A DNA stretch of 64,000 bases, from the NCBI RefSeq assembly GCF_001592825.1, contig NZ_LTZG01000001.1:682001-746000 (forward strand), written 5' to 3'. A program made the translations under genes and the position numbers. Positions 18,507-27,540 of the stretch are shown piece after piece. Numbering within the stretch: position 1 is the first letter of the stretch; each line of letters begins with the position of its first letter. The notes beneath the pieces were generated by a model. That model ran no database searches and was not told the DNA's origin. It saw only the letters and a list, made by a program, of their open reading frames with translations. Source of the DNA: Planococcus maritimus. Lineage in GTDB: Bacteria > Bacillota > Bacilli > Bacillales_A > Planococcaceae.

Positions 18507-19688
18507 TTACATTCTCCATAAGGTCACTTTTTCCGGTTTCTCATTCCGCTCGAGTATGCTCTTGACATCAAATACATATGCTTCTTCACTAGTCAGCAAA
18601 CGCTCGAATAATTTCCACCCTGCTTTTCGGTACGCTTCGTGAGGCACTGCGAGTATGACCGAAACCGCTGGAAGCAGCTCCTCTTGTCTCGTCAGCAACA
18701 GACCCCCTACGCACTCTGCCTGCCCGAGCTCTAGCTGGGCATCCGACACTTGAACTTCTATGCCATATTCCTGAAGCTCTGAGACGAGTTCAAGCACTCC
18801 GGATTCTGGGGAGGCGCCGACACCATCTTGTTTCACAAGCCCAAGTACGGTGATGCGCGCTTCATGAATGACAACTTCGCTTTGGATAAGCTTCTTGATG
18901 ATCCGTTGCGCCACTAGCCGTCCCTTCATTTGTCTTTTGCACCAAAAATCAGCTACTGCTTGCCAGGGCATTGGGGCGTCGCCGAGGAGATCCGGTTCAA
19001 ATTTGATAAACCCGCGCTTCGTATTGGCCGTCTCCAGTACATCCTGCGTATCAATACCTTGCTGGTTCAAAGTCAATGCCACTTCATTCATCAATGCAAC
19101 GTTCACTTCTTTTTGAGCGATCTCGAGCAATTGGGCCGCTTCGGCGATACGGATCGATTTTGCTTTATAGATTCCGCCATCATGGATCGGGGTAAATAAA
19201 TCCGCGATATAGTCTATGACCGGGCCGCTCTGCCCAGCGATCACTTTGCGCATTTTCACCACTGCTCCTTGCGCTTCTTTGTGTTGCCATCTACTGGGCG
19301 CAAACCCGACGAAAAATTCCTTACCGGCGGTAAAACCGGAATGCTGTTCGAGCAAGGGGATGCACACTTCTTCTGTCGTACCCGGATAGACAGGGGCTTC
19401 AAAAATGAGCACCGATCCTTTTTTCATATGCTGTCCGACCATTTTGCATTGCACCGCAAGTGCATCCAATGTATAAGCCGGACGCTTCGGACCAGTCATT
19501 AAGAGGATGCCAGCATCGGCGAGTTCACTCGCTTGATCGGTAAAACCGATACCGTGCTGATCAAATCGGGCTTTTTTAGAGCTGTCCGGATCGAATACGA
19601 TGACCGGATATACAGCGCTAAATTTTATTGCTGCAAGCAAGCTAGTTTCACTGGCACCGACAATTGCGATTTTCACATTTTCCATCAT
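18507..19688 (-). CDS. UDP-sugar dehydrogenase homologue lacking the catalytic Cys (probable pseudoenzyme)
   Basis: The protein of about 393 residues aligns with UDP-glucose/UDP-N-acetylhexosamine 6-dehydrogenases: N-terminal Rossmann start KIAIVGASETSLLAA, EAPVYPGTTEE (98-107), FVGFAPSRW where active enzymes have a SPER-type motif, and EAAQLLEIAQKEVNVALMNE. Where the family carries the catalytic Cys (GGHCIPVDP), this protein reads GDAPMPWQA, with Pro239 at the Cys position. The nucleotide-binding glycines are also degraded (G11-A-S-E-T-S16). Loss of 4-electron oxidation activity is therefore expected, and a binding or scaffold role is possible. The start ATG at 19688 overlaps the stop of the Wzy-like gene (ATGA). 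Confidence 0.78.
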   Translation of the reverse strand: MMENVKIAIVGASETSLLAAIKFSAVYPVIVFDPDSSKKARFDQHGIGFTDQASELADAGILLMTGPKRPAYTLDALAVQCKMVGQHMKKGSVLIFEAPVYPGTTEEVCIPLLEQHSGFTAGKEFFVGFAPSRWQHKEAQGAVVKMRKVIAGQSGPVIDYIADLFTPIHDGGIYKAKSIRIAEAAQLLEIAQKEVNVALMNEVALTLNQQGIDTQDVLETANTKRGFIKFEPDLLGDAPMPWQAVADFWCKRQMKGRLVAQRIIKKLIQSEVVIHEARITVLGLVKQDGVGASPESGVLELVSELQEYGIEVQVSDAQLELGQAECVGGLLLTRQEELLPAVSVILAVPHEAYRKAGWKLFERLLTSEEAYVFDVKSILERNEKPEKVTLWRM

Positions 19689-20968
19689 GAGCCCACCTTC
19701 TCCCCCTTTTTGCCTGTCCATTTCATTTTGGTGAATTCCAGCAATTGCTTGCTATTGGCTGCTGTATAAGACAGCAATAACAACGGAATGATTTTATTTC
19801 GGTGGCGCATTGCGGTACCTGCACTTTGCGTCCCGTATGAATAAATGAATACGGTCATGCCGAGCACCAGCAGGATAAATAGTTTCGTTCGGATCGGCAT
19901 TTCACTCCGATACAGCCCGTACAGCGTTGCGCCAATCAAGAACAAGTAAACACTTGAATCGAATAGAAAGCTGATGATATCTGCAGTTCCTCGCCAATCG
20001 AGCGGAAGCGGGGAAAACAGGAAGTAGAACATTTTAAGTGGTGCCACAAGCAGTGCCGCTATGCCGGACAAACCACTGAAGCTGGCCAAGTAGACCGATC
20101 CGCCTTCAGCAAAAATTTCATATTCGACCGTGCTGCCTTCTTCAGTGACAAATTTACTCAAGAAGACATCGGTGTTTTGCAAGACGAGAAAAGCGATGCC
20201 ACCGACAAACAGTAAATAAATGAGTGGTGTGGAGATCTTGCTGCCCATCTTCCCGCGCTCGAGCCAGACAAATGAGGCCATATAGACGAGCAGCAAGCCG
20301 ATCATGCCGGTGTGGAACATCATGGCCAATATCGATAAGACGACCGCCCAGCCGAACTGGAAAAACGACCGCTCCCCGATCCAACGCAGGAAGTAATAAA
20401 GTGACACGGTTGTGAAGAAAATGATGAGCGCTTCCCGGAGCAAGATGCTCGACATGAAAATACTGTTCGGCATCAAGGTGAAGATTAGCAAAGCGATAAA
20501 GCTCAATTTCTTCTCAATCTGCAAATAGTTCAATGATTTGAAAAGGAAGACCGCTGAAAACACCCAACAAGCGATATTGAGAAATTGTGAATACGCCCGC
20601 TGATCGCCAATCATGTAATAGAGCCCCGACAAAAATGGCACGTACACCGTATGGGTTTGGTCAAGTGGATATTGGCCATTGGCAACCAAGACTGATACTT
20701 CATGGAAATATTCTGTGTCCGTGCCGCTCGAGAAGATTCCAATTGAGGGAACATATAAATCAATGAATAAAATGACCACCCGTACGGCGAACCCTGCAAA
20801 AATGATGAACAGCCATTCATTTTTTAAATTGCGGTATAAATACAATGAAATGGCAACTATTCCAGTAAAGACGAGAAGCATCGCATACCCATCACCCGGC
20901 GGGAGAAAATCTTTAATCAAAAATGTGGCAAGAATCTGTATGACAAAAAATCCAAGTACATAAATCAC
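19685..20968 (-). CDS. Wzy-like polysaccharide polymerase / EpsG-like membrane protein
   Basis: The 427-residue integral membrane protein has ten or more spans and a large loop around residues 85-110 (SSGTDTEYFHEVSVLVANGQ) plus the C-terminal signature YGTQSAGTAMRHRNKIIPLL. Such layouts are typical of Wzy/EpsG polymerases, which are poorly conserved in sequence. A GT-C type transferase cannot be excluded. Its place between flippase and priming genes supports polymerisation of the exported repeat units. A four-base overlap couples it to the dehydrogenase homologue downstream. Confidence 0.7.
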   Translation of the reverse strand: MIYVLGFFVIQILATFLIKDFLPPGDGYAMLLVFTGIVAISLYLYRNLKNEWLFIIFAGFAVRVVILFIDLYVPSIGIFSSGTDTEYFHEVSVLVANGQYPLDQTHTVYVPFLSGLYYMIGDQRAYSQFLNIACWVFSAVFLFKSLNYLQIEKKLSFIALLIFTLMPNSIFMSSILLREALIIFFTTVSLYYFLRWIGERSFFQFGWAVVLSILAMMFHTGMIGLLLVYMASFVWLERGKMGSKISTPLIYLLFVGGIAFLVLQNTDVFLSKFVTEEGSTVEYEIFAEGGSVYLASFSGLSGIAALLVAPLKMFYFLFSPLPLDWRGTADIISFLFDSSVYLFLIGATLYGLYRSEMPIRTKLFILLVLGMTVFIYSYGTQSAGTAMRHRNKIIPLLLLSYTAANSKQLLEFTKMKWTGKKGEKVGS

Positions 20969-20987
20969 GAACCTCCACCCCCTTCTT

Positions 20988-22502
20988 TTAGCGTCTAGCC
21001 AGTGCCATTAACCGGGCTTTGTAATAAGCGATGTCGCTTAATTGCAGTATCCATAACATTGCTGCGTAAATGACCACTCCAGTTGAGACACCGATGAATA
21101 ATGCTGGAACCTCATCCATGGCAAGCGAAGAAACCGCATATGCCGCTCGTGCTGCGACACCCATGACAATGGCTGCGAGTATGCCTTTTCCCAAGTCAAT
21201 CATCAGCCGGCGACTGTCGAGCGAACCGATTTTCCGGACCAGTGAGGCATACAGGAGAACGGTACTGACAATCGCTGCGATGCTGGTTGCAAGGGCCAAT
21301 CCATTCAAGCCGATGACACGCGATAACACCAGGTTCAATGCGACGTTCAAAAACATGGCGCCGAATGCGTTGATCATCGGTGTCCGTGAATCTTCCAAGG
21401 AATAAAATACTTTCGATAGCACTTCACGAAGCCCAAAACCGAGTAATCCGAGTGCGTAGAAGAACAATAAGCCTGTCGTCATGTCGATGGCCCGATCCTC
21501 AAATGCCCCCCGGCCAAACAGCAACTCTGTAATCTGCCTGGAGAAAATCATCATGCCGACCGCAGCCGGAATGACAATCAATGAGACTGTCGTAATGATT
21601 TTGCCGACAACCGCTTTTAGCTCCTCCATGTTTTTTCTTACAGCCAATTTTGAGATTTTCGGGAACATCACCTTCACGACCGCCAGAACAAAAATGGCCT
21701 GGACGAAGAAGACGATGCGATGGGCGTAAGTCAAAGCCGAGATTCCGCCTTCTGCAAGCTGTGATGCGATGGTCCGGTCGACAAGGATATTGACTTGGTC
21801 AGCCGACACCCCGATGATGACCGGGATGGCGAGCATCAACATTTGCTTCAGGTCGCGGTCTTTCAAGTTCAGTACCAGTTGATGGCGATACCCGCTTTTG
21901 CGAATGGCAGGCACCATATACAAAAACTGCACCACAACCGCAATGACCGTTCCGATGGCGAGCATCATGATGTCCATTTTTGAGCTGACCACGATCGTCG
22001 TGATCAGCAGCACATTCAGCGGCAGCCCGCTCAGTACCGTCGGCAAGAAACGATCTTTCACTTCTAAATAACTGGTAAAAATGAAAATCAAGGCTGTAAA
22101 ATACAGCGTCAGCGAAATGATGCGCGTAAACAGCACCGCAATGCGCAGCGTCTCTCCTTCAAATCCGTATGCGAACAATTTCACGATCGGCACCGGGAAT
22201 ACCAACAGCAAAATGACCAGCACCGTCGACAGCAGCATGACTGCATTTGTCACATTCGCCGTGAAACGCTCCGCTGCTACATCGCCCCGCTCTTCACGGA
22301 TTTTCGTGTAAACCGGTATGTAGCTGGCAGCGATGCCCATGCCGATAAACGCAAAGAATACTGTCGGGATATCGGTCGAGATCAAGTAAGCGTCGGTCAA
22401 TCCGTCGGCTCCGTAGAAAAACGATAGGAAGATATCCCGGGAAAACCCCAGAACTTTCGTGATGATGACGACAAACATGATGGCGATCACTGTTTTTTCC
22501 AT
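20988..22502 (-). CDS. MurJ/Wzx-type lipid-linked oligosaccharide flippase, first gene of the polysaccharide operon
   Basis: A 504-residue MOP-superfamily protein with about fourteen spans. Diagnostic MurJ blocks are ITKVLGFSRDIFLSFFYG, ADQVNILVDRTIASQLAEG, ALTYAHRIVFFVQAIF and SLEDSRTPM. It has the MurJ rather than the classical Wzx signature. In this operon it most likely exports the polysaccharide repeat unit, though lipid II transport cannot be excluded. The frame opens at 22526, but AGAGG eight bases before the ATG at 22502 favours that start. The leader is about 155 bases from the direct-repeat promoter at 22644-22676. Confidence 0.85.
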   Translation of the reverse strand: MEKTVIAIMFVVIITKVLGFSRDIFLSFFYGADGLTDAYLISTDIPTVFFAFIGMGIAASYIPVYTKIREERGDVAAERFTANVTNAVMLLSTVLVILLLVFPVPIVKLFAYGFEGETLRIAVLFTRIISLTLYFTALIFIFTSYLEVKDRFLPTVLSGLPLNVLLITTIVVSSKMDIMMLAIGTVIAVVVQFLYMVPAIRKSGYRHQLVLNLKDRDLKQMLMLAIPVIIGVSADQVNILVDRTIASQLAEGGISALTYAHRIVFFVQAIFVLAVVKVMFPKISKLAVRKNMEELKAVVGKIITTVSLIVIPAAVGMMIFSRQITELLFGRGAFEDRAIDMTTGLLFFYALGLLGFGLREVLSKVFYSLEDSRTPMINAFGAMFLNVALNLVLSRVIGLNGLALATSIAAIVSTVLLYASLVRKIGSLDSRRLMIDLGKGILAAIVMGVAARAAYAVSSLAMDEVPALFIGVSTGVVIYAAMLWILQLSDIAYYKARLMALARR

Positions 22503-22643
22503 AGTTTCAACCTCTTTTGCGTTCATTCTGGAAGCAAAATTCCGCTCCCGAAGCAGTGATGGGGTGAATCATTTCATCCGGCCAGCTATTATCAGCAATG
22601 CCTCTCACCAGAACTCGGCACGGCCGGAATCCTGTTGTTATTC

Positions 22644-22676
22644 ATCCTAGGGGGCGGAGGTTAAAAGATGGTTAAA
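22644..22676 (-). promoter_or_regulatory. Response-regulator-type promoter of the polysaccharide operon (site 1)
   Basis: Reading toward the operon: TTTAACC (22670-22676), N4, TTTAACC (22659-22665), N9, -10 TAGGAT (22644-22649). The 11-bp direct repeat lies where a -35 would be and no canonical -35 is present. Five other promoters in the window have the same arrangement. Confidence 0.7.
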
Positions 22677-22946
22677 CTCATTAAACGTTTCAATAATTTT
22701 TGTTTAATTCAGAAATTTAAAAAGAGAATGGAATGGTGTTTGACAAGTTGCACATTCCTTTGCCTACAGGCTGCAACCAACTGTTGGGTTAACAGCGTTT
22801 AGAGATATCGTAAATAAGGACCAACTTGTCCATCCCACAGCTATGATCAATCCTCTCTACTTAGTCGATCGATAACAACATATACTCCATCGGTAAAGCC
22901 TCCAGTAAAATTTATCAACGACCCGCCTGCACTAGGAAAATGAATT

Positions 22947-23473
22947 GCCCCAAGCGGGAAGCGGCTACCTAACGCTGAAGCATTCAGCAAGCCAGCCATC
23001 TCGCTCACTCGTCCACTTTCAAGACCAACTACGCAGTCGTAAACAGCGGATGAAAAAAAGAGGCGAAGACATTCTATCGCATAAAATTCCATTGAAATCT
23101 AAAAGCTGAACCGCGCACACGGGCGAGCCGACGACATCAGACAAGCGCTCTTCTTGTCTGATGTCAAAAGGCCTGCCCCAAGCGGGAAGCGGCTACCTAA
23201 CGCTGAAGTATTCAGCAAGCCAGCCATCTCGCTCACTCGTCCACTTTCAAGACCAACTACGCAGTCGTAAGCAGCGGATGAAAAAAAGAGGCGAAGACAT
23301 TTCATCGCATAAAATTCCATTGAAATCTAAAAGCTGAACCGCGCACACGGGCGAGCCGACGACATCAGACAAGCGCTCTTCTTGTCTGATGTCAAAAGGC
23401 CTGCCCCAAGCGGGAAGCGGCTACCTAACGCTGAAGCATTCAGCAAGCCAGCCATCTCGCTCACTCGTCCAGC
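22947..23473 (+). repeat. Tandem array 1 of the structured repeat (228-bp unit)
   Basis: Two full 228-bp units (22947-23174, 23175-23402) and a partial third (23403 to about 23473) are nearly identical. Each full junction carries a folded core (23111-23189; 23339-23417): an outer CCGC/GCGGG stem, GGGC..GCC pairing GGC..GCCC, and a perfect 13-bp hairpin (23133-23145 with 23153-23165, loop CGCTCTT). Open frames through the units (for example 22847-23092, 23099-23320) share sequence only because of the repetition and lack ribosome binding sites. The 270 bases between this array and the promoter at 22644 hold no gene I can support. Confidence 0.9.
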
Positions 23474-23487
23474 TCTCCAAAAAACCA

Positions 23488-23521
23488 TAAAAAAGCGTCC
23501 GCCAAAACCCCGGAAGACGCT
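23488..23521 (-). terminator. Terminator of the three-gene FemAB-like operon
   Basis: GCGTC-T-TCC pairs with GG-C-GGACGC on the minus strand (23516-23520 with 23495-23499), followed by TTTTTTA, about 18 bases behind the stop at 23539. Confidence 0.8.
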
Positions 23522-23538
23522 CAATGATTTGATAATTT

Positions 23539-24543
23539 TTATACGTTGCTCAGTAGCTTGCCAACATTTGCACGATACGCCGGAAAAAAGGGCTCATCCA
23601 CATGGGCTCTGGACCTTTTGCATAACTCTTCGTAAACTTCAGCATTCCAAATTTTACGGCCGGTATAAAAGTGGTAGCCCGTGTGCTGGCCAAATTTCTT
23701 CTTGAACTTATACAACGGATCTTCCTTATCATTCGTCCGGCCGCCTCCAGCATGGATCAGCTTAACGCCATTCTCTTTGCCCCAGCGCACAGCGCCGTAT
23801 TGCAAAACGTAGATAGGCGACAACTGATGGAAGTCGTGGATTGTGCCGGAAAGGTGCGTGTGCATGATGCCGTCATAAAGAAAATGCAACTCCGCCGCAA
23901 TTACTTCCCCTTCATAAAGAGCTTCGGCCAAAATGATTTTATCGGCAAACTTCAACAGGCAGCTGTCAAAATACACATCATCAAAGAAGTAATAGGAATC
24001 CGCATGCACACGACTCATCGTTTCGCGATAAATCTCCTTGAAACGGCTAAGGTCTCTCGGTGCAACGGTGATGCGGCAAGTAACACCTGCATTCAGCGAA
24101 CGGCGCAATGTTTTTCTGGCGGACTTTGAAAATTCGGAAGCAACCGGATCTTCGAAACCATCAAGTGTCGTCCCAACAGTTTCGCGTTGGTATGTGAGAT
24201 CGTAGCAATTGGAAAAATCGCGGGCATTATCGAAAATCGGATGAAATCTAACAAATTCACTGACAATCCGTTGCTCTTCGCAATATTTGCGAAACGCGTT
24301 CTCGAAAGCATGGACTAAATCAGAGTGGCAGCCTGTAGCACATCGCAAAATTCTGGGGCCTCCGTACCCGTAAGGAGTGATGGCATCGTACCATGTCTCT
24401 CCCTGGATTAGCATCGGAATTTCACGTTTGATGAACAGGTGCTTAATTTCGCCGTAAGCGCTTTGAAAAACGAATTCTTCACACACACCTCGCTCCATCC
24501 TCTCATAGAGCTTGCCGTATGCTTCTTCGAAAAACAAATCCAT
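23539..24543 (-). CDS. FemAB/GNAT-like acyltransferase paralog 1
   Basis: The protein of about 334 residues belongs to the FemABX/Acetyltransf_6-like group (double GNAT fold). Blocks shared with its neighbours are KLYERMERGVCEEF, FIKREIPMLI, YDAITPYGYGGP, VRFHPIF, FSKSARKTLRRSLNAGV, HTHLSGT, YGAVRWGKENG and LIHAGGGRTND..PLYKFKKKFG. FemAB proteins add amino acids to peptidoglycan precursors from aminoacyl-tRNA, and relatives acylate surface glycans. The length (about 330) is near FemX rather than FemA/B (about 420). The frame opens at a GTG (24555), but alignment with paralogs favours the ATG at 24543. It is the last of three tandem copies. Confidence 0.8.
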   Translation of the reverse strand: MDLFFEEAYGKLYERMERGVCEEFVFQSAYGEIKHLFIKREIPMLIQGETWYDAITPYGYGGPRILRCATGCHSDLVHAFENAFRKYCEEQRIVSEFVRFHPIFDNARDFSNCYDLTYQRETVGTTLDGFEDPVASEFSKSARKTLRRSLNAGVTCRITVAPRDLSRFKEIYRETMSRVHADSYYFFDDVYFDSCLLKFADKIILAEALYEGEVIAAELHFLYDGIMHTHLSGTIHDFHQLSPIYVLQYGAVRWGKENGVKLIHAGGGRTNDKEDPLYKFKKKFGQHTGYHFYTGRKIWNAEVYEELCKRSRAHVDEPFFPAYRANVGKLLSNV

Positions 24544-24561
24544 CAATACGTCCACTTCCTC

Positions 24562-25581
24562 TCATATACGCCGCTTCACACGGCTGGCCTTCGCATGATG
24601 TTTGCAGCGATAGGCAGGAAAATAATCAGTCGCTGTTTCCACTCCCTTGAGTTTGCAAAGCTTTTTATACACCGCCATGTTCCATATTTTCTTTCCCACA
24701 TAGAAATCGAAGCGTGTATTTTTCCCGAACTGCTTTTTGAACATTAACAAACTATCATTCGGATCGTTGGTCCTTCCACCGCCATCATGGATGAGTTCAT
24801 ATCCATTTTGCTTGCCCCAAACTGCTAGGGCATATTGCAAAATGTAGGCAGGATAGAGATGATGTGATTCACTTAAAGTTCCCGATAAATGCGTGTGAAT
24901 GCGATTTTCATAAGTGAAATTCAGTCCCATACCAATCACTTGCTGTTTATGAATGGCTTTCGTTAGGACGATGCAATCGGCAAAATATTTTAGGCATTCC
25001 GTAAAATAATCATCTTCGAAATAATAGTACGCATCGGCGTTATTGCGTTTCATCGTTTCATGATAAATGTCCTTAAATTCACGGAGGCTTTTGGGATTTT
25101 CGATAATTTCATAAATTACACCCGCCTCCAATGCCTTGCGAATATTTTTCTTGGTCGTTTTAGAAAACTCTCGTTGTATCGGATCGTCATAGGCGGCTAA
25201 AGTCGTTCCTACGGTTTCCCGCAAATAGCTCACTTCGTAACAATCTTGGAAGTCCAGGGCATTCCCAGATATCGGATGGAATCTAATAAACTCGCTGACA
25301 ATCCCCTTCTCCGTGCAATACTGTTGGAATGCTTTCTCAAACGCTTTGACCAATTGCCTTCTTTGGCCCTTTTTACAGTTTTTGATGATTGGCCCTCCAT
25401 AACCATATGGAGTGACTATGTCAAAATACGGCCTATCAGCAATGGGAATTGGGATTTCACGGCGGATAAACTGATGGTGTATACGGCCGAGTGGATGATC
25501 AAAATTGAACACTTCACATCGCCCGTTCTCGATCGCTTCGTATAACCGTCCGTAATTCCTTTCAAAATACAAATCCTTCAC
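24562..25581 (-). CDS. FemAB/GNAT-like acyltransferase paralog 2
   Basis: A 339-residue paralog of the preceding and following genes, with KDLYFERNYGRLYEAIENG, FIRREIPIPI, FDIVTPYGYGGP, IRFHPISGNALDFQD, REFSKTTKKNIRKALEAG, RIHTHLSGTLSESHHLYP and ELIHDGGGRTND. No signal peptide or membrane span is present, so it acts in the cytosol, probably on a lipid-linked or nucleotide-activated precursor. The start is GTG (25581), with GAGG eight bases upstream. The C-terminus is basic (KHHAKASRVKRRI), which differs from the other copies. Confidence 0.8.
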   Translation of the reverse strand: MKDLYFERNYGRLYEAIENGRCEVFNFDHPLGRIHHQFIRREIPIPIADRPYFDIVTPYGYGGPIIKNCKKGQRRQLVKAFEKAFQQYCTEKGIVSEFIRFHPISGNALDFQDCYEVSYLRETVGTTLAAYDDPIQREFSKTTKKNIRKALEAGVIYEIIENPKSLREFKDIYHETMKRNNADAYYYFEDDYFTECLKYFADCIVLTKAIHKQQVIGMGLNFTYENRIHTHLSGTLSESHHLYPAYILQYALAVWGKQNGYELIHDGGGRTNDPNDSLLMFKKQFGKNTRFDFYVGKKIWNMAVYKKLCKLKGVETATDYFPAYRCKHHAKASRVKRRI

Positions 25582-25639
25582 ATGCTAAACCTCATTTCTG
25601 TTGTGGTTTGTTCATGCTCCCCCTTCGGATTCTCTCTAT

Positions 25640-26647
25640 TTACACTTCACTGGCTTCTTTTACCGGATGTTTCCGGTATGCTGGAAAAAACGCATCTGTC
25701 ACGGCAGCATTTACGGCTACACAAAGCTTTGCATAAATTTCTTCGTTCCATATTTTTTGCCCGCTATAAAATGCAAAACTCGTTTGCCGCCCAAATTGCT
25801 GTTTGAAACGAAGCAAATTATCCGTGGCGCTATTCGTGCGCCCGCCGCCTCCATGAATCAGTTTGATATCGTGTTCTTTTGCCCACATGACCGCTGCATA
25901 CTGCATGATGTAAACGGGCGAAAGGTGATGGAATCTTTCATACGTTCCAGACAAATGGGTATGAATCAAATCATTGTAGACAAATTGCAACTCCATGCCG
26001 ATCACTTCACCTTCATACAATGCTTCAACCAACAACAAACGCTGTTTGAATGATTCGAGCAATTGCACGAAATAGTTTTCATTAAAATAGTAAAACGGAT
26101 CTGCCTGATTGCGGTCCATCGTGGCAAAGTAAACCTGTTGGAATGCTTTCAAGTTATCCGGCCCAAGCGTTACCCGGTATTCAACGCCCTGCCGCAATGC
26201 CTTCCGGATATTCTTTCTTGCTGATGCACTGAACTCGGCTTCGATTGGATCGTCATATTCCGCAATCGACGTGCCAACCGTATCGCGCACATACCGGACC
26301 TCATAGCTTTTCTCAAAATCCTGGGCGTTGCCAAGCACTGGATGGAACCGGATAAATTCGGCCACCACTCGTTCGTCTCTGCAGTAAACCGCGAATGCTG
26401 ATGCAAAGGCCGATGCCAGCTCTTCCTTATGTTCCGGCGCACAGCCGGTCATTAAAGGTCCGCCATAGCCATATGGCGTGACAATATCAAAGTACCGTTC
26501 AGATCCGAGCAGAATCGGAATTTCTCGTTTGATGAACACATGCCGAACGTGTCCAAGCGGATGAGCAAATTCAAAGACTTGGCACACGCCTTTCTCAATT
26601 TCTTCATACAACTTCCCGTATCGTTCATCGAAATAAAGATCCCCCAT
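25640..26647 (-). CDS. FemAB/GNAT-like acyltransferase paralog 3, first gene of its operon
   Basis: A 335-residue paralog with MGDLYFDERYGKLYEEIEKG, FIKREIPILLG, YFDIVTPYGYGGP, IRFHPVLGNAQDFEK, EFSASARKNIRKALRQG, HTHLSGTYERFHHLSP and KLIHGGGGRTNS. The frame extends to an ATG at 26719, but AAGGA seven bases before the ATG at 26647 and the paralog alignment support the shorter form. Transcription should start from the direct-repeat promoter at 26756-26788 and run through all three copies to the terminator at 23488. Confidence 0.82.
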   Translation of the reverse strand: MGDLYFDERYGKLYEEIEKGVCQVFEFAHPLGHVRHVFIKREIPILLGSERYFDIVTPYGYGGPLMTGCAPEHKEELASAFASAFAVYCRDERVVAEFIRFHPVLGNAQDFEKSYEVRYVRDTVGTSIAEYDDPIEAEFSASARKNIRKALRQGVEYRVTLGPDNLKAFQQVYFATMDRNQADPFYYFNENYFVQLLESFKQRLLLVEALYEGEVIGMELQFVYNDLIHTHLSGTYERFHHLSPVYIMQYAAVMWAKEHDIKLIHGGGGRTNSATDNLLRFKQQFGRQTSFAFYSGQKIWNEEIYAKLCVAVNAAVTDAFFPAYRKHPVKEASEV

Positions 26648-26755
26648 CTTGTTTTCCTTCTTTCTCGTTGTAGGTTGAGAATCATCCCCCCATGCGTGGC
26701 GAAACTGCTGCCATTGCATGCACTCCTTTCCAAATGAAAGCCTTTAATAGCTCCT

Positions 26756-26788
26756 ATCCTAAAAGACCCAGGTTAAAGACAGGTTAAA
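26756..26788 (-). promoter_or_regulatory. Response-regulator-type promoter of the FemAB-like operon (site 2)
   Basis: TTTAACC (26782-26788), N4, TTTAACC (26771-26777), N9, TAGGAT (26756-26761), reading toward the operon. The two repeats are identical and the -10 is the same hexamer as at site 1. Confidence 0.72.
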
Positions 26789-26850
26789 CAAGGCGCATTT
26801 TTTACGTACTTATATATAGACAAAACTACTTGAAAAGGAGACATGTTTCT

Positions 26851-26879
26851 TTGCGAAAATGAAAACATTTACTTACTAT
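26851..26879 (+). promoter_or_regulatory. Candidate promoter of the HmoB-like gene
   Basis: TTGCGA (26851-26856), 17-bp spacer, TACTAT (26874-26879), ending 38 bases before the start codon. No Fur-box-like dyad was seen. Confidence 0.5.
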
Positions 26880-26899
26880 AGGAAGTGAAGGACTATTAA

Positions 26900-27400
<501 letters not shown>

Positions 27401-27406
27401 TAAAGA

Positions 27407-27433
27407 GGCTTCCTAATTGGAAGCCCCTTTTTT
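27407..27433 (+). terminator. Terminator of the HmoB-like gene
   Basis: Stem GGCTTCC/GGAAGCC (27407-27413 with 27419-27425) followed by C and seven T. Confidence 0.88.
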
Positions 27434-27510
27434 ATGTGGAGAAATAATGATGTGTCGACAATTTAGTTTGAAGTTTGCAGTTTTTTGAAGAGAGCTCTTT
27501 GTCGAAGCCC

Positions 27511-27540
27511 AAAATAAAAAGCCGCAGCAGCTGCTGTGGC
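27511..27540 (-). terminator. Terminator of ATP-grasp gene 1
   Basis: GCCACAGCAG pairs with CTGCTGCGGC with one mismatch (27531-27540 with 27521-27530), followed on the minus strand by TTTTTATTTT. It begins immediately behind the stop codon. Confidence 0.85.

Noticed and set aside
22847-23524. Open frames through array 1 that share blocks such as CVVGLESGRVSEMAGLLN and look like a small protein family
   Set aside because: Similarity is explained by the 228-bp DNA repeat, there are no ribosome binding sites, and the frames cross the folded cores.
26682-26714. Ten-codon leader frame (ATG at 26714 after AAAGGAG) between promoter site 2 and FemAB-like gene 3
   Set aside because: The ribosome binding site is good, but nothing else supports it: no attenuator structure or regulatory codons are visible. 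Kept as a curiosity only.
26833-26880. Short frame after AAAAGGAG near 26838 upstream of the HmoB-like gene
   Set aside because: The spacing to the ATG is only two bases and the frame overlaps the proposed promoter.
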